Positions 1 through 12,498 of a stretch of DNA of 64,000 bases are shown here, one piece after another (within the stretch, counting starts at the first letter, position 1; every line of letters begins with the position of its first letter). The notes beneath the pieces are model-generated. The model had not been told where the DNA came from and searched no databases. It saw only the letters and a list, made by a program, of their open reading frames with translations. The position numbers and the translations under genes were made by a program. Source of the DNA: Temnothorax longispinosus (lineage: Eukaryota; Arthropoda; Insecta; Hymenoptera; Formicidae); the NCBI RefSeq assembly GCF_030848805.1, contig NC_092359.1:21045579-21109578 (forward strand), given 5' to 3'.

Positions 1-3000
1 CCCTAGCAAAGGTTAAAATATGTTATTGGCAAAAATGCCGAAGTAAATCGTATCTCTCCGTTTTGCAATATTACGTGGATCAAGAAATCTCAAATAGAAC
101 CTGTGCTTGAGCTAAACTCTAAAGTCAACGTGATGTCGAAAGAAAAAAGTTCTCGTCTTAATACGAAACAATTAAAACTGTTACCTATAAGTTTGTTCAA
201 AAAACGATCTGTAAATAGATTATCGTTCTGGAAACGAAAATCGATTGACTTCGTGCACTTAAGAGAACTCCGCTGTTAAAGCGGAGAAAGTCGATAAAAC
301 TTGCCGGATATTTTCGGCAATATTCTTCGCGCTACACCAATTCGTAACGCGATCTCGGGATAAAACGTGAGTTTATGTGAGGCACGTAAGTAGGTCGGCA
401 TCCTCACTGCGACTGCCGGCTCAATTTTTAATGATCGATCGATAAATTAGGGACTTAATGTTGGTCGTTTCGAAGGGATTTTCCATCACACGGATTACGG
501 AGGCGTGTCCCGATATAGAGACACGATTAAAGCCGGTAAACTCGCGGGAGGGAAGCGTTTTATTTCCGAGCAGAAATTACGCGATATTGCCTCGATGCTG
601 CAGGAGGAACAGAACTCACTCGGTGAAGTACAAGTTATTAAACGATCTCAACGACGTTACTTCACGATGACCCTAGAACTCATAAAGCAAGGAACCCGCT
701 TCGTCGTCGGTGTATCACGGCTACTCGTTTTCTCAGCCATGTGAGTTTTATTTCCACGTTGCCGTTATCAGACGAGATAATTCCCGCTGACAACGTGACA
801 ACAAAACCGCGATTACGCGTTTCTTGAGCATTGTTTGCCATCCAATTAACGAAGGCGAAGAAAGAAATTAATTAAAAATATTCTACAATCTAGCAAGGTT
901 ACATCGGGTAGTTATAAAATGGAAATTTTTTTTCTTATAAGAGGAAAGACATAAAATCTGACCTTATACAAAGAAAAGGAATTAACGCGCGGAGATTTCA
1001 AGCACAAACAACAGTTGATAGAATAATGCATCAAATTATTATGAGGAAACGATCAAATCACGGCGAGAAAAAAAAGTCGTAAAATCTCTTTCATCGTAAG
1101 AGATCAAAGTCCATTCTCAGTGTCTGTCATAAATGCATAAGTCATTTTGCGAAATTTGCGGTTTCTTATGAGTCAATTTTAAGACCTTTACGTTGCCATC
1201 GCGCCAAGCTCGACCGTAAAATCCAGTCCTATCTACAAATAAGCGTTTCTTCGCTTATTTTTTAACCAGAGTGTTCCCAGAGTCGTCCCACAGATTGTTC
1301 TTCTCAAGAAACCGAGATCGTAAAGTCGGATGCGTTTATCGAATACGCGGTACGATATTGTTTCTTTACGATTGGGATCGTAAACCGTACCACGGCTTAC
1401 AACGCGCAACTCTGTAGTTTCATTCAACATGCGGCACGAAGCCGCGTATATCTATATCTATATCTGCAACACTCGATCGATCTTATTAAATTCTCAATCT
1501 CGGTGTTTTAATCCAAAACCCAGATCTGGATAGGAAAGGCGAGCAAGGAAAACCGGCGCTCGCGACCGTCGCGAGCCACCACCGTCGTCCCGTTTCTAAT
1601 CCCTTCCGTACGATCTCCGGTGGTTGAAAAGCTCACCCGCCTCGCCGCGACGCGCACTTTTTTATTATTCCATGGCGTGTGAGACGAAGCTCGCGTAGGG
1701 CGTGTCGCGCAATTTGCATTCTCATTACCATCGGCGGTTCTTATTTAAATAGGTGAACAACTGCAAAGCACTCCGGTGGTCGGGAGAGCTCGTTAGGCGA
1801 GCCCTCCCCAAGGTGAGAGAAGGAGAGGGTGGCCGTATGCACAGGTACATCCGTTGCACCTTGCGCTCTTCCGACGCACCACTCACCTCGACTCTCCGCA
1901 GACCATGCTGTTTTCAACCCCCTCCCTTTAAGACGCAGTCTAGCTAAGAAGGAAAGAAAGAGAAAGAGGGAGCCGGATGACTGCAATTTCGCGCGAGGAC
2001 GCGAATCCTCGTGGTCTCTGACCTCGCGCAGCGCGGCGGAGAGGAGGGAAGGCAAGGGGGAGAATCTTTTAAATTCAACGCGGTACGCTTCATTAGTGGC
2101 TGTGGTTTGCTCGGCGGCCGCAACGATTTAATCCGAGCTTGCGCGCGGCGTCAAGCTGCGCCCGCCATCCCGAGGAAATTCAATTTCGCTACGGCGGTAA
2201 TGGACCAGAACGTTTCCGACCGGAGAGTCAAGCCGACTCTTGGAAACGCCGATCGACTCTCGGTGTATCCCGCCGAAAGCGAAATCCGTTGGAACGTAAT
2301 GCGGATGCCGGGTGGCGCGGCCGGGTTCGCTTCTAAACGCTCGCGGCGTTCGATAGTTAATCGCGCGCGAGTACGACACGAACGACACAAACGGCATCGA
2401 CAGGAATGTCTAGCCGACAAACTTTTCGATGGGAAAAAGCGTCGGGGGATACGCATGTGAAATATCGAATATACGAATCCGGCAACTCCCCCGAAAATTC
2501 GGCACAATTGGTCGGGAATTTTTAATTACGTGATCACGACACGAATACGAACCATGTAGATTTTATTGATTCCGAAATTGTTTAACAAATAGAAACGATC
2601 TGATCTCAATGAAAATTTAGAATTACTGAAAATTTATCTCTATGTTATTCTGAATTTCTTAACTTAATATTTTAACTTTTCTTCTAAATCAGAGAACTCT
2701 AAATTTGATATACAGAGAACTTTTCGTTCTTGAGAGATATTACGACATTAATCACATGCAAAAATAATAAGTTAATTTTATTATAAGTCACCTTTTAAAC
2801 TCTATAAATATATCTTATTATATACCTTTTATTCAATCTTATTCAAACTTTCATTTGGTTTTAATTCACTTTTTCATTTTCCACTATAAATTTAATTATT
2901 CGAAATACAGTTATCTGTATTTAATTTATCACCAACTTGATTTAACGAGGACAAATCAAGTGACTAGCAATATTATGCCAAAGGCGGCAATATTAATTGT

Positions 3001-5869
3001 GATATATTTGAATCTCATAAACTGGATTTGTATGAAAATTGTGCTAGCTTACCCAATATAAATATTTTTAGAATATAAAAATTAAATATGCATATAGGTA
3101 TAGAAACTTTTGCTTGCAATTGATAAAGTTGAATTGTAATAAGAGAAGCTAACAAAACGTCTCTATTTTATATTGACGAAAATATTTTTAACGCGGAAGG
3201 GAAGTGATTGCACTCGTTTCTAGATTCACAAACCTGCCGAATGCCGCGACATTACGTAACGCTATGCAAATATTGCGACAAGTCCTTCGGGAGTAAAACG
3301 TCGAGTACACGGAAGATTTCTCGGTTCGGAAACAAGAGCAACGGGTGAAGCTTCCGGAAGTTATAGCGCGCAACAACTTTCATGCTTACAAACGACGAAG
3401 TTCGACCTTACAATTCGATCCAATATATTACAAAAGATATGCGTATCTCTTAGAATTTATAATGATACATAAGCTCACTTACTTCCGAGGCAACGGCAAC
3501 AAGCATTTCATCTCGTTTCGTGCTTTTCTTATCTGTTGCCAGTTTCCGTAAATTAGAGACTCGTATAACGTATAACTGAATTCCAGTCTATTTCCGCGCA
3601 ATGAGGCGTACTTGGTTATCTTTATCAACCTGAATACTACTATTATATGTTTATAGATTATCATAATAGGTATCACAACTTTAAAAGTCTAAAATAAAAT
3701 CTCTAAATTAATTCTCAGTTAAATGCAGTATTACATGACGCGCGATATAGTCTGACTTAAAATAATTATAGAATTACGTATTGATTCGAAGAAAAATGTA
3801 CCATTGAAAAATGAGAAAATGATTTATCAACGATTTATTGATTATGTTTATATTATTCTTAAGTATATTATTGTTACTCTTTTGTAAAGGTTTTTTTATA
3901 AATCATATTTATATAACGTTTGCAGAATCCTGCATCACTTCACAAGAATCAGATTGCAAACTTGGGGTTACCTATAAATCACAGCTCGTCTCCTGCGTGT
4001 ATTTACTTATTTCTCTTATTGTGCCACAGCGTTACGATTAACATTAATGTTCCAACATCACGGCAGTATATTCTTAAACAACCAAACAATATTTTACAAT
4101 TTTATTATTTTCTCGTACCTGCTGTTCTTTTTTAATTTTTGTTTGTAACAATCGAGAAGTAGATGCAGATTAATATAATTCAACCGTGTAATTTAAACTA
4201 CATAATTAGCTTGTCACCTAATTAGGTTGAAATTTAATTAACTGCTTTAATTTTAGCAGAAATAATGAATCAGATATCTCTCGTGAAAAGCGAATTAATT
4301 AATGGGGATGCGAACGAAAGAATGTCTGAAATGGTCATTCTGGAATACGGAATTTCCACGGGGGACGGGGTTGCATGGAGAAGGAAGGGGGGTGGGGCCT
4401 AAGCAGAGAAACTGCGATAAGCGCGAGCGAATTAAAAAATAAAATCCCCTGGCGTAAGAGTCGCGAGGGCATATTGATTTTTCTACTCCGGCGCTGCTGC
4501 AGCCAATGACCTAACGTTACCCCCGGCTGTAAGCACGGCCCTAACAAAGTTATCCGAAGAATGACGTGCCGTACACGATGTAGCACGACGGAAATCGACG
4601 CCCATTTACCACTTCGTATTCTCGATCATGTCCCCACACGTGACCCCAAACCGCCCCGCGCCGCGACCCGGGCGCCGTCTTAAGACACCATCTGGCAACC
4701 GCCCAATCCGGTCATATTTTTCCGATCGTAACGGGTCACGCGGGTATGTGACAGCATCCCCGAGCCACGGTGATTTACTGCGGGCATTAAATTACGACCG
4801 TCGGTCGGCTGATCTTCGGGATCGGTATCTTTTGAACGAGACAGGAGCCCAATGACCAACGACGCTGTTGACTTCTTTTTTATTTCTCTCTCTCTTTTAT
4901 ATATATATATTTTTTAAGGACGTTACTCGTCGGATTTTCGGTCCCCCGGGATCCAACCTTGTCCTGTTGAAAATTGAGGTTTGTTCAGGAAGTATATGTG
5001 TGTACATGTTTCGTGGTTCGTCGAAAACAGGATAACCATATTTTTCTGTAGACGATCTGAGCCATAGGCGAGACAAGCAACGACAATTTCTGAGAAGAAA
5101 ACACACGGAGCATGGGATTCGTAATCTCTCTTGTTATCGTAACCGGAAAAGGGGGGAAAAAGATAAATTTGAACATATGTACTCAACGAATTAAAAATAG
5201 CGGTTTCTTCTGAAACACAATTTAAATATTACATCCTTCTAGAGAGTACAGGAAACGATTAATCCTGCATTACTCGCGTGGGGTGTAAAATACATCGCAG
5301 CCTTAAAAATTTACTAAATTCACAAAGTAAATTCTTTTCATTGATTGAACGCGACACAAATTTTACAATTAAAGAAAAACTTTTGCACTCATCTTTATCT
5401 AAAAGATATATGGAACATTATTTCATTGTAACATCAAAGAGAACAATGAAAATTGATCCATATGAAAGAGATATGGAAGATATGGGGGGGAGGGGGGGGG
5501 TAAAACGTACTTCACGCGATAAACTATGTAAAATATGTAAAACTTCTTTCGCTTTACGAAATCTCTTTATACATTCTTATTGTTAGAAATTTTGCAATTC
5601 CAGCTCGCTCTTGACAACTGTACAGAATATCTCGATATTAAATTTCGATATTGAATCCGATATAGCCTAAATCTGAAGTCTCATTTATGTCGACGAAGAA
5701 TCAAATAAAATACCGATACTGTTTAACCCGTCAAGTATTTCTAGCCACTTCTGAACATTTAATATCTTGAAAAGTTGAGAGGTCTTTATGTTTGAACGAC
5801 GTATTCAACCGTGTATTCGCGAAGAATAGCGAGCCTCCGTCATCGTATTCACGTTCAATTTCATTCCAG
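1..5869. other. Upstream non-coding region, no recognised gene
   Basis: I recognise no gene here. Two stretches stay open without a convincing start or family match: bases 7-279 on the plus strand (about 91 codons, frame 1) and 451-744 on the plus strand (about 98 codons, starting after a stop at 448). Bases about 1500-2460 form a GC- and CG-rich patch where both strands carry overlapping open frames, as expected from base composition. It could be a promoter-associated patch for the LRR gene downstream, but no promoter element was pinned down. A G-run of 7 then 9 Gs lies at 5484-5500. The rest is AT-rich with short random ORFs. Confidence 0.5.
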
Positions 5870-5983
5870 GCGATGTTTCTCATTGTTCGCAGAACCCGCG
5901 GCGGTGCGAAATCCGAGTGTCGGCGCGAGAAACGATGAACGAATCGGGACGAGCCGGGAACGAAGCGGTGCGATAATAATAAT

Positions 5984-8900
5984 ATGTGGACGACGCGGCC
6001 ACGGACCAGGCGAAAGTGGCGACAACCGTCGACCCCGTCGTGCAGAGAACGTGACAATCGGTGGTATCGCCGTCGGGACGGCTTCCGCATCATCTACTCG
6101 GTGATCCTGGCGGCCTGTATGGCGACGCAGGAAGCGAGGGGCGCCAAGTGTCCGCCACCGGACACAATACCCGGCTGTCCGTGTTACAACTTCGAGAACG
6201 GCGGTCTGTTCCTGGAGTGCGCAGGTGCCACCGAGGAGTCCCTCAGGAACGCTTTGTCCGGCGTGATACATGCCGCTGGCGAGGAAGGTAAACCGTCCAT
6301 GATACAACACGCAAAAAGCGGAGATCAGCGGGGAGAACACGTACTCCGCTCGCATACATAAGTAGAAACAGCCGGTGTACGTTCGTAAAACGGTGGTAAC
6401 GTCATACTGGCTTGAACAGCTGGTGCAAGATAAAAAAAAAAGGAAAAGCTCGAGAGACCGTTTCAGTATCTGTGCAAATAGTTAATAAGCTATATACATT
6501 TTTTAGATCTTACTTTCTTTATTTTTTTAGCTTTCATTTTTCAAACGTCACGTAACTTGACATTAAACTCGGAAATATCTTAACTGTATTTCTGGAATAT
6601 CTCTCTTATAAGAACATTTAATTTTGCTAATTTAATAAAAGATATTTCACATAAATTAATTTGACTATATATACATGTGTATAAAAATATAGCATAATTT
6701 ATTAATTCATACTTTTCTTTAATTTTACATATTTTTATAAAATTTCAAAAAAAACCTCTGATACTATTAATTTAGATTCTGTGTTATTTTTATTACATCC
6801 TATATTTCGCAGATATTTCATTTTCATGCATGGTAAAAATTCTCAATGTTTATTTATTGAAAAGCGTAATTCGTTCTTTTTATTTGTGTATATCGATATT
6901 TATTAAAATATTTTATGCGTAATACTTTACCCTATAAACATAAGAAAAATAAAAGGAAGAATTTAACTTTGAATTTCGCGATTGTAACTCACAAAGCATG
7001 TCAGTGGGGCTTTGACTGAAATATCTCGCGATTGTTCCAGGAGCGCTCGTTCAATCATTGAGCGTGTACGAATTGGATCGGAAAGTAGAGGAACTTCGGT
7101 CCGCCGCTTTCCCGGCGGGCTCGCAAATTAGGCATCTACAAATATCGCATTCCGCGATACGCGAAATAAGCGAGGATGCTTTTACGCGGCTCAGTAAAAG
7201 CCTGGAATCCTTGGCACTCGTATCCGGTCGACTACCTCACGTACCTCAAAAGGCTATGGCCTCGCTGAGCCTACTCAAAGCGCTGGACCTGGAGGCCAAC
7301 CTCGTTTACGAGCTGCCTAGCTTCAGTTTCTTCGGGCTCGCGTTAATTAAACTGAACCTAAAGGGTAATCAAATCATGAAAATTTCGGAGTACGCCTTTG
7401 CCGGGCTCGAGGGCACTTTAAAGGACCTGGATCTGGCGGAAAACAAGATCAGAGTATTCCCCATGACGTCCTTAAGAAGATTAGAACATCTCACGTCCTT
7501 GAGGCTCGCTTGGAACGAGATATCGCAGCTCCCGGAGGACGGCTATTCCAGACTGGACGCTTTAAACTTCCTCGATCTCAGTAGCAACAATTTCAAGGAC
7601 ATTCCGCTCAATTGCTTTCGCTGCTGTCCGTCCCTAAAGACCCTCTCGCTTTATTACAACGCGGTCGAGTCGGTCGACAAGGATGCCTTTATATCGTTGA
7701 TCGATCTCGAATCGATAGACCTCAGCCACAACAAGATCGTGTTTCTTGACGTGGCCACCTTCCGTGCCAATCAAAAGCTCAGGTCGATCGATCTCAGCCA
7801 CAATCACATACACTATATTCGGGGCGTGTTCTCGAGGCTGCCCGAGTTGAAGGAGCTCTTCCTGGCGGAGAATAACATTCTCGAAATACCGGCGGAAACG
7901 TTCGCCGGTAGCACGAGTCTCTCGGTTGTGTATCTCCAGCAAAACGCCATCCGGAGGATTGACGCGCGCGGCCTGGCGACGCTCGGTCAATTAGCGCAGT
8001 TACATCTGAGCGGAAATTACATCGAGAAGGTGCCGCGCGACTTTCTCGAGCACTGCGAAAATCTCTCGACCCTGTCATTGGACGGTAATAACATCCGCGA
8101 GCTCGAAGTGGGCACGTTCGCCAAGGCGAAGCAGCTGCGCGAGCTCCGGCTGCAGGATAATCAGATCACCGAAGTGAAACGTGGCGTATTCGCACCGCTA
8201 CCGTCGCTCCTCGAGCTACATCTGCAAAACAACGCTATCACGGACATGGAGACCGGCGCGCTGAGATCTCTGCACAGCCTGCAACATGTGAATCTGCAAG
8301 GTAACCTTCTGGCCGTGCTCGGTGATGTGTTCCAAGTGTCGAACGACGTCGGCCAGAGCGAAAACAGCGGTAGCTCTTTGGTCTCCATTCAACTAGATAA
8401 CAATGGACTCGGCGTCCTACATAATGATTCATTAAGAGGCCAGGCCTCGGTCAGGATCATGTGGCTTGGACATAATAGGCTGACTCGTCTTCAAGCTCCA
8501 TTGTTCCGTGACCTGTTGCTGGTGGAACGTCTGTATCTCACGAATAATTCTATCTCGCGGATAGAGGACACCGCCTTTAAACCGATGCAGGCGCTCAAGT
8601 TCCTGGAGCTTAGTATGAACCGACTGAGCCACGTGACCGTTAAGACCTTCTCGGAGCTCCACGAGCTAGAAGAACTTTATTTGCAGGACAACGGTTTACG
8701 CCGTTTAGATCCTTACGCCTTGACGGCTCTCAAAAGACTGCGTGTCCTCGATCTGGCCAACAATCATTTGAATGTGCTGCACGATAAGATCTTTCAGGAA
8801 GGGCTGCCGATCAGAACTCTCAACCTGAAAAACTGCACCGTCAGCGTGATCGAGAACGGTGCCTTTCGTGGACTAAACAATCTCTACGAGTTAAATCTCG

Positions 8901-11900
8901 AGCACAATCATTTCACTGCCACGGCGTTGGATCGCCTAGACATACCGGGATTAAGAGTCTTAAGAATATCGTACAACAACTTTAGTCAGATTAACGCGAA
9001 CTCCTTGGACGGCCTGCCATCTCTTCAACATCTGGCGATGGATTCGTCACAAATCTATAGAATGCCGGCCGAGATATTCTCGAAGAATAAGAATCTAGGG
9101 AAGCTATTGCTCAGCTACAATTTACTCAAGGTACTGCCGGCGACGCTGTTCCTGGGCCTGGAGGCGCTCAAGGAGGTCAAGCTCGACGGCAACAGGTTCC
9201 AGGAGATCCCGTACGATGTGTTCGCAAACGCCACCACAGTGGAATTCCTCTCGTTGGCCAACAACGTTCTTCACCGCGTGGACATGTCGCGACTGAATGG
9301 ATTGATCAGTTTACGGGAGCTCGATCTACGCGGCAACTACATCATGTCTCTCACCGGCTTCGCCTCCGTCAATTTCTCCCGCCTAATATCCGTGGATCTG
9401 AGTCATAATCACTTAACCGCTCTTCCGGCGAATTTCTTCGCTCGCTCGAATATGCTGCGGAAGATCGAGCTCGCGGCTAATAAGTTCCGGCAAATACCCG
9501 CCGTTGCACTCACGGCACAAAATATACCCGGTCTGGCCTGGCTAAACGTCACGGCTAATCCCCTCGTGAGAATACACGAGATCAGCTCGGAGGCGAAGTA
9601 TCCGGCTCTTCAGGAAATTCACATCTCCGGGACGAACTTAACGATAGTTACCAGCCAAGACTTCGAGGCGTTTCCCGCGCTGATGCATCTCTTCATGAGC
9701 AGCAATATGATATCGAGAGTGTCGCCCAGCGCGTTTCGTAGCCTTTCGAATTTACTCACGTTGGATCTCAGTGTTAATGAATTGGAGTTACTGCCACAGG
9801 AAAGACTGAAGGGATTGGAACACCTCAGACTGCTGAATCTCACGCACAACCGTTTGAAAGAGCTCGAGGACTTTCCGCCTGACCTTAAAGCTTTGCAGGT
9901 ACTCGATCTCTCGTACAATCAGATAAGCGGAGTGGGAAAGGGCACGTTCCAGCATTTGGAGAATTTAGCCGAGCTGCACCTCTACGGCAACTGGATATCG
10001 TCGATCTCGCCGGACGCGTTCAAGCCGCTGAAGAAGCTCAGGATTTTAGATCTAAGTAGGAACTACTTAGCGAACTTACCGCTGAATGCCTTTCGACCAC
10101 TCGAAACGCAAATACGGAGTTTACGGGCCGAGGGTAGGTACAATTTATTACTTTATTCACAAGTCTCGATTTTATTACGTTTACGTATTTACAAAAGTTC
10201 ATTTGCTTGCTATTTACACGAAATTACAAGAGTAATTATATACAGAAATCGTGCGACACATTTTTATTACAATTCGTTATCATTCGTTAAATTGTAATAA
10301 GATGACCGTTTCTCTTTTCAATTTCCATCCTTTTATTTTTGAGAACCGCAAGTCATTTCCTGTATAAAGTATTTTTACGTTTTGAAACTGTTATTTTTCC
10401 GTTTATTGCGAGTTAGCACGAAAAAAAAATCTCTTACGACGATATTGCTTGCACGTATAAGCACACGTGACGCCATTCACACGGATCGTATCGCGTTATG
10501 TTCGACAATAGCAATCTCAGCCGGTGAGATGATTGGTCGCATGCAAAACTCACCGCCGGCGTATCTTCGCATGCGAGCGGAACAGTCGAAAATAACCCCG
10601 TCGGGTAGTTACACTCGGAGCTCCTCGACGTCGAGTGAACGATATGAACGTAGAGCACACAATCGCGAGCTACGTTACAAAACATCACGGTGCTATTCGA
10701 CGCGGGAAGCGCGGCCTGCGCGGCTATAACATCACGGTAATTTAGGTTGCCGTAAACGTCGCAGCGCTTACGGCAAATCCAAACATTTCCGCCTCTCACG
10801 ACAATTACATTGTGGTACGATAAAAACTTTTCAAAGACTACCGGAACAAACGCCGATAATAATACGCTTGTAAATGTCGAGACTATATAAGCTCTGCCAT
10901 AAGATAATCACGGACATTAAAAATCCGCGTAGAAAATCCACTGCACTGCGACTGCGAGTCCCAGGAGCTCTGGGAATGGCTGCGCGACCATCAGAAGTTG
11001 GTCGGCGGCGGGATGAGCCGGAATCGCGGGGGCGGACTCAGGATGAACGACGTGGACGGCGGCCTGTTGAGATGCGATCAGCCGCCGGAGCTGCGCGGAC
11101 TGGTCTTCCTGGATCTGGACCCGCACGCCTTCTGCACCGCACCGCTGGTCCTGAAACTGGCGATCCAGGACATCCAGCCGTTCTCCGTCCTGGTGTCGTG
11201 GCAGAGCAGGAATCATTCCGGCCTGCGCGGCTACCAGGTGGCCTATCACGCCCTGGACAATGTCGACGAGGTACCGAAAAAACATCAGGCACTCTAATTG
11301 TGTATAGCGTTACATGTCGTCCCTAAAAAGCGAACACGGGTACAACATGGGGTATAAATCGAACGGGCGGATAAAATGTAAAGTGTAAATGGCGTTTGAT
11401 TCAATCGATATAGCCGAGAATCTCGTTGTCTATCTCTGTCTCTCTCGACGAGGCTCTAGCTCATCCTTCGCAAAAACGTGTCGTCACATCCGACACCGTT
11501 CTCGCTGATCGATCGGCGCGAACGCGCAAAAAAGCGACGCGGCGTTTCGGTCGGATTAAGTATTTTCGCCACTCCCCGAAAGAAATCAAATTTACCCATT
11601 TCCAGTGATTACCCGCTAGATAATGGCGGTATGCTCGCACGTGCAATCGCTGTGCGCTTATTATTCCGCGAGAGAGAATTTTGTATTATTCCAGTAACTG
11701 AAAAAAGAATAAAATAATAAATAAAAGAATATTTTTTAAAAATAATATCTATATATATTTTTATAGGAAACATTTATACTCTTTTCTTAGATAGTACAAA
11801 TAAATAAAGAGCTATTTCGGGTATATTTATAAAAAGTTGAATTTTTTTTTATGAGAATACTAATATATTATTTTTTTCTCTAAATTTATTCGGAAACTTC

Positions 11901-12498
11901 GTAAACGTGGCGTCACTTTTATCGCTCTAAATTTCAGGTACGTGCCAAAATACTCGAGCCGAACGCGCGCTCGGTGAAACTGTCGAAATTGTCGCCGAAC
12001 ACTCGCTATCTGATCTGTGTATTCGGTCTCGGTAATTGGCTGACGTCGCGGATGGAGGACGTCCCGATGGAGCAGCTCAATTTCACGCAGGTCGAGATAC
12101 TCGCGTCTACGCCGAGCTCGCAGATGACGGACTCCGCGACCAGCCGTTGCACCGATGTGAAGACGCTCGACGCGCCGGACGCGATAATCAGCAGCGATGG
12201 CTCGGCGATGGGCGACGTTGGCAGTGTCAGCAGCTTCCTGACGAGGCGGCTGGGCTTGATAGTCGGCTGCTGCATGGGCTTCATCGTCTTCCTCCTCCTG
12301 GTGTCCGTCTTGGGTTACCTCAAAGTGAAGAAGCAGCGGGAGGCGGTCAAAAGGGAGCAGCAGCCGTTACCGCCGGAGTACATATCGTATAGGCACTTCA
12401 GCATACAGAGCGGTGAAGCCGGCCACACCGCTACCAGGCAGACCAGCCAGGACGGTCAGAACTCGAATTTCATCAACAACACCACGCTGAATGTATGA
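5984..12498 (+). CDS. Leucine-rich-repeat transmembrane cell-surface protein (artichoke/chaoptin-like), four coding exons
   Basis: Exons are 5984-6287, 7041-10133, 10933-11270 and 11938-12498. All introns are GT-AG and the phases fit (1, 1, 0), giving 4296 nt or 1431 residues. ATG 5984 is the only in-frame Met after a TGA at 5936. A good acceptor at 5868-5869 suggests that a 5' UTR exon begins at 5870. In order: an unusually long basic lead, a hydrophobic signal segment (about residues 34-47), an N-cap with Cys 56, 65, 67 and 79, and about 40 LxxLxLxxN-type repeats (about 103-1132) in one 3.1-kb exon. Then come a C-cap starting NPLHCDC (1134-1140), a fibronectin-III-like region split by the last intron (about 1180-1280), a transmembrane helix (about 1350-1373) and a tail of about 58 residues. 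The likely role is adhesion or patterning at the cell surface. Insect relatives include artichoke, chaoptin and CG7896-type proteins. The membrane helix argues against purely secreted artichoke, so I give no symbol. Existence is near certain; orthology is not. Confidence 0.93.

Noticed and set aside
2011..2507. Overlapping 118-149-codon ORFs on both strands
   Set aside because: These are explained by high GC content. The frames are arginine- and serine-rich with no family similarity and no splice context.
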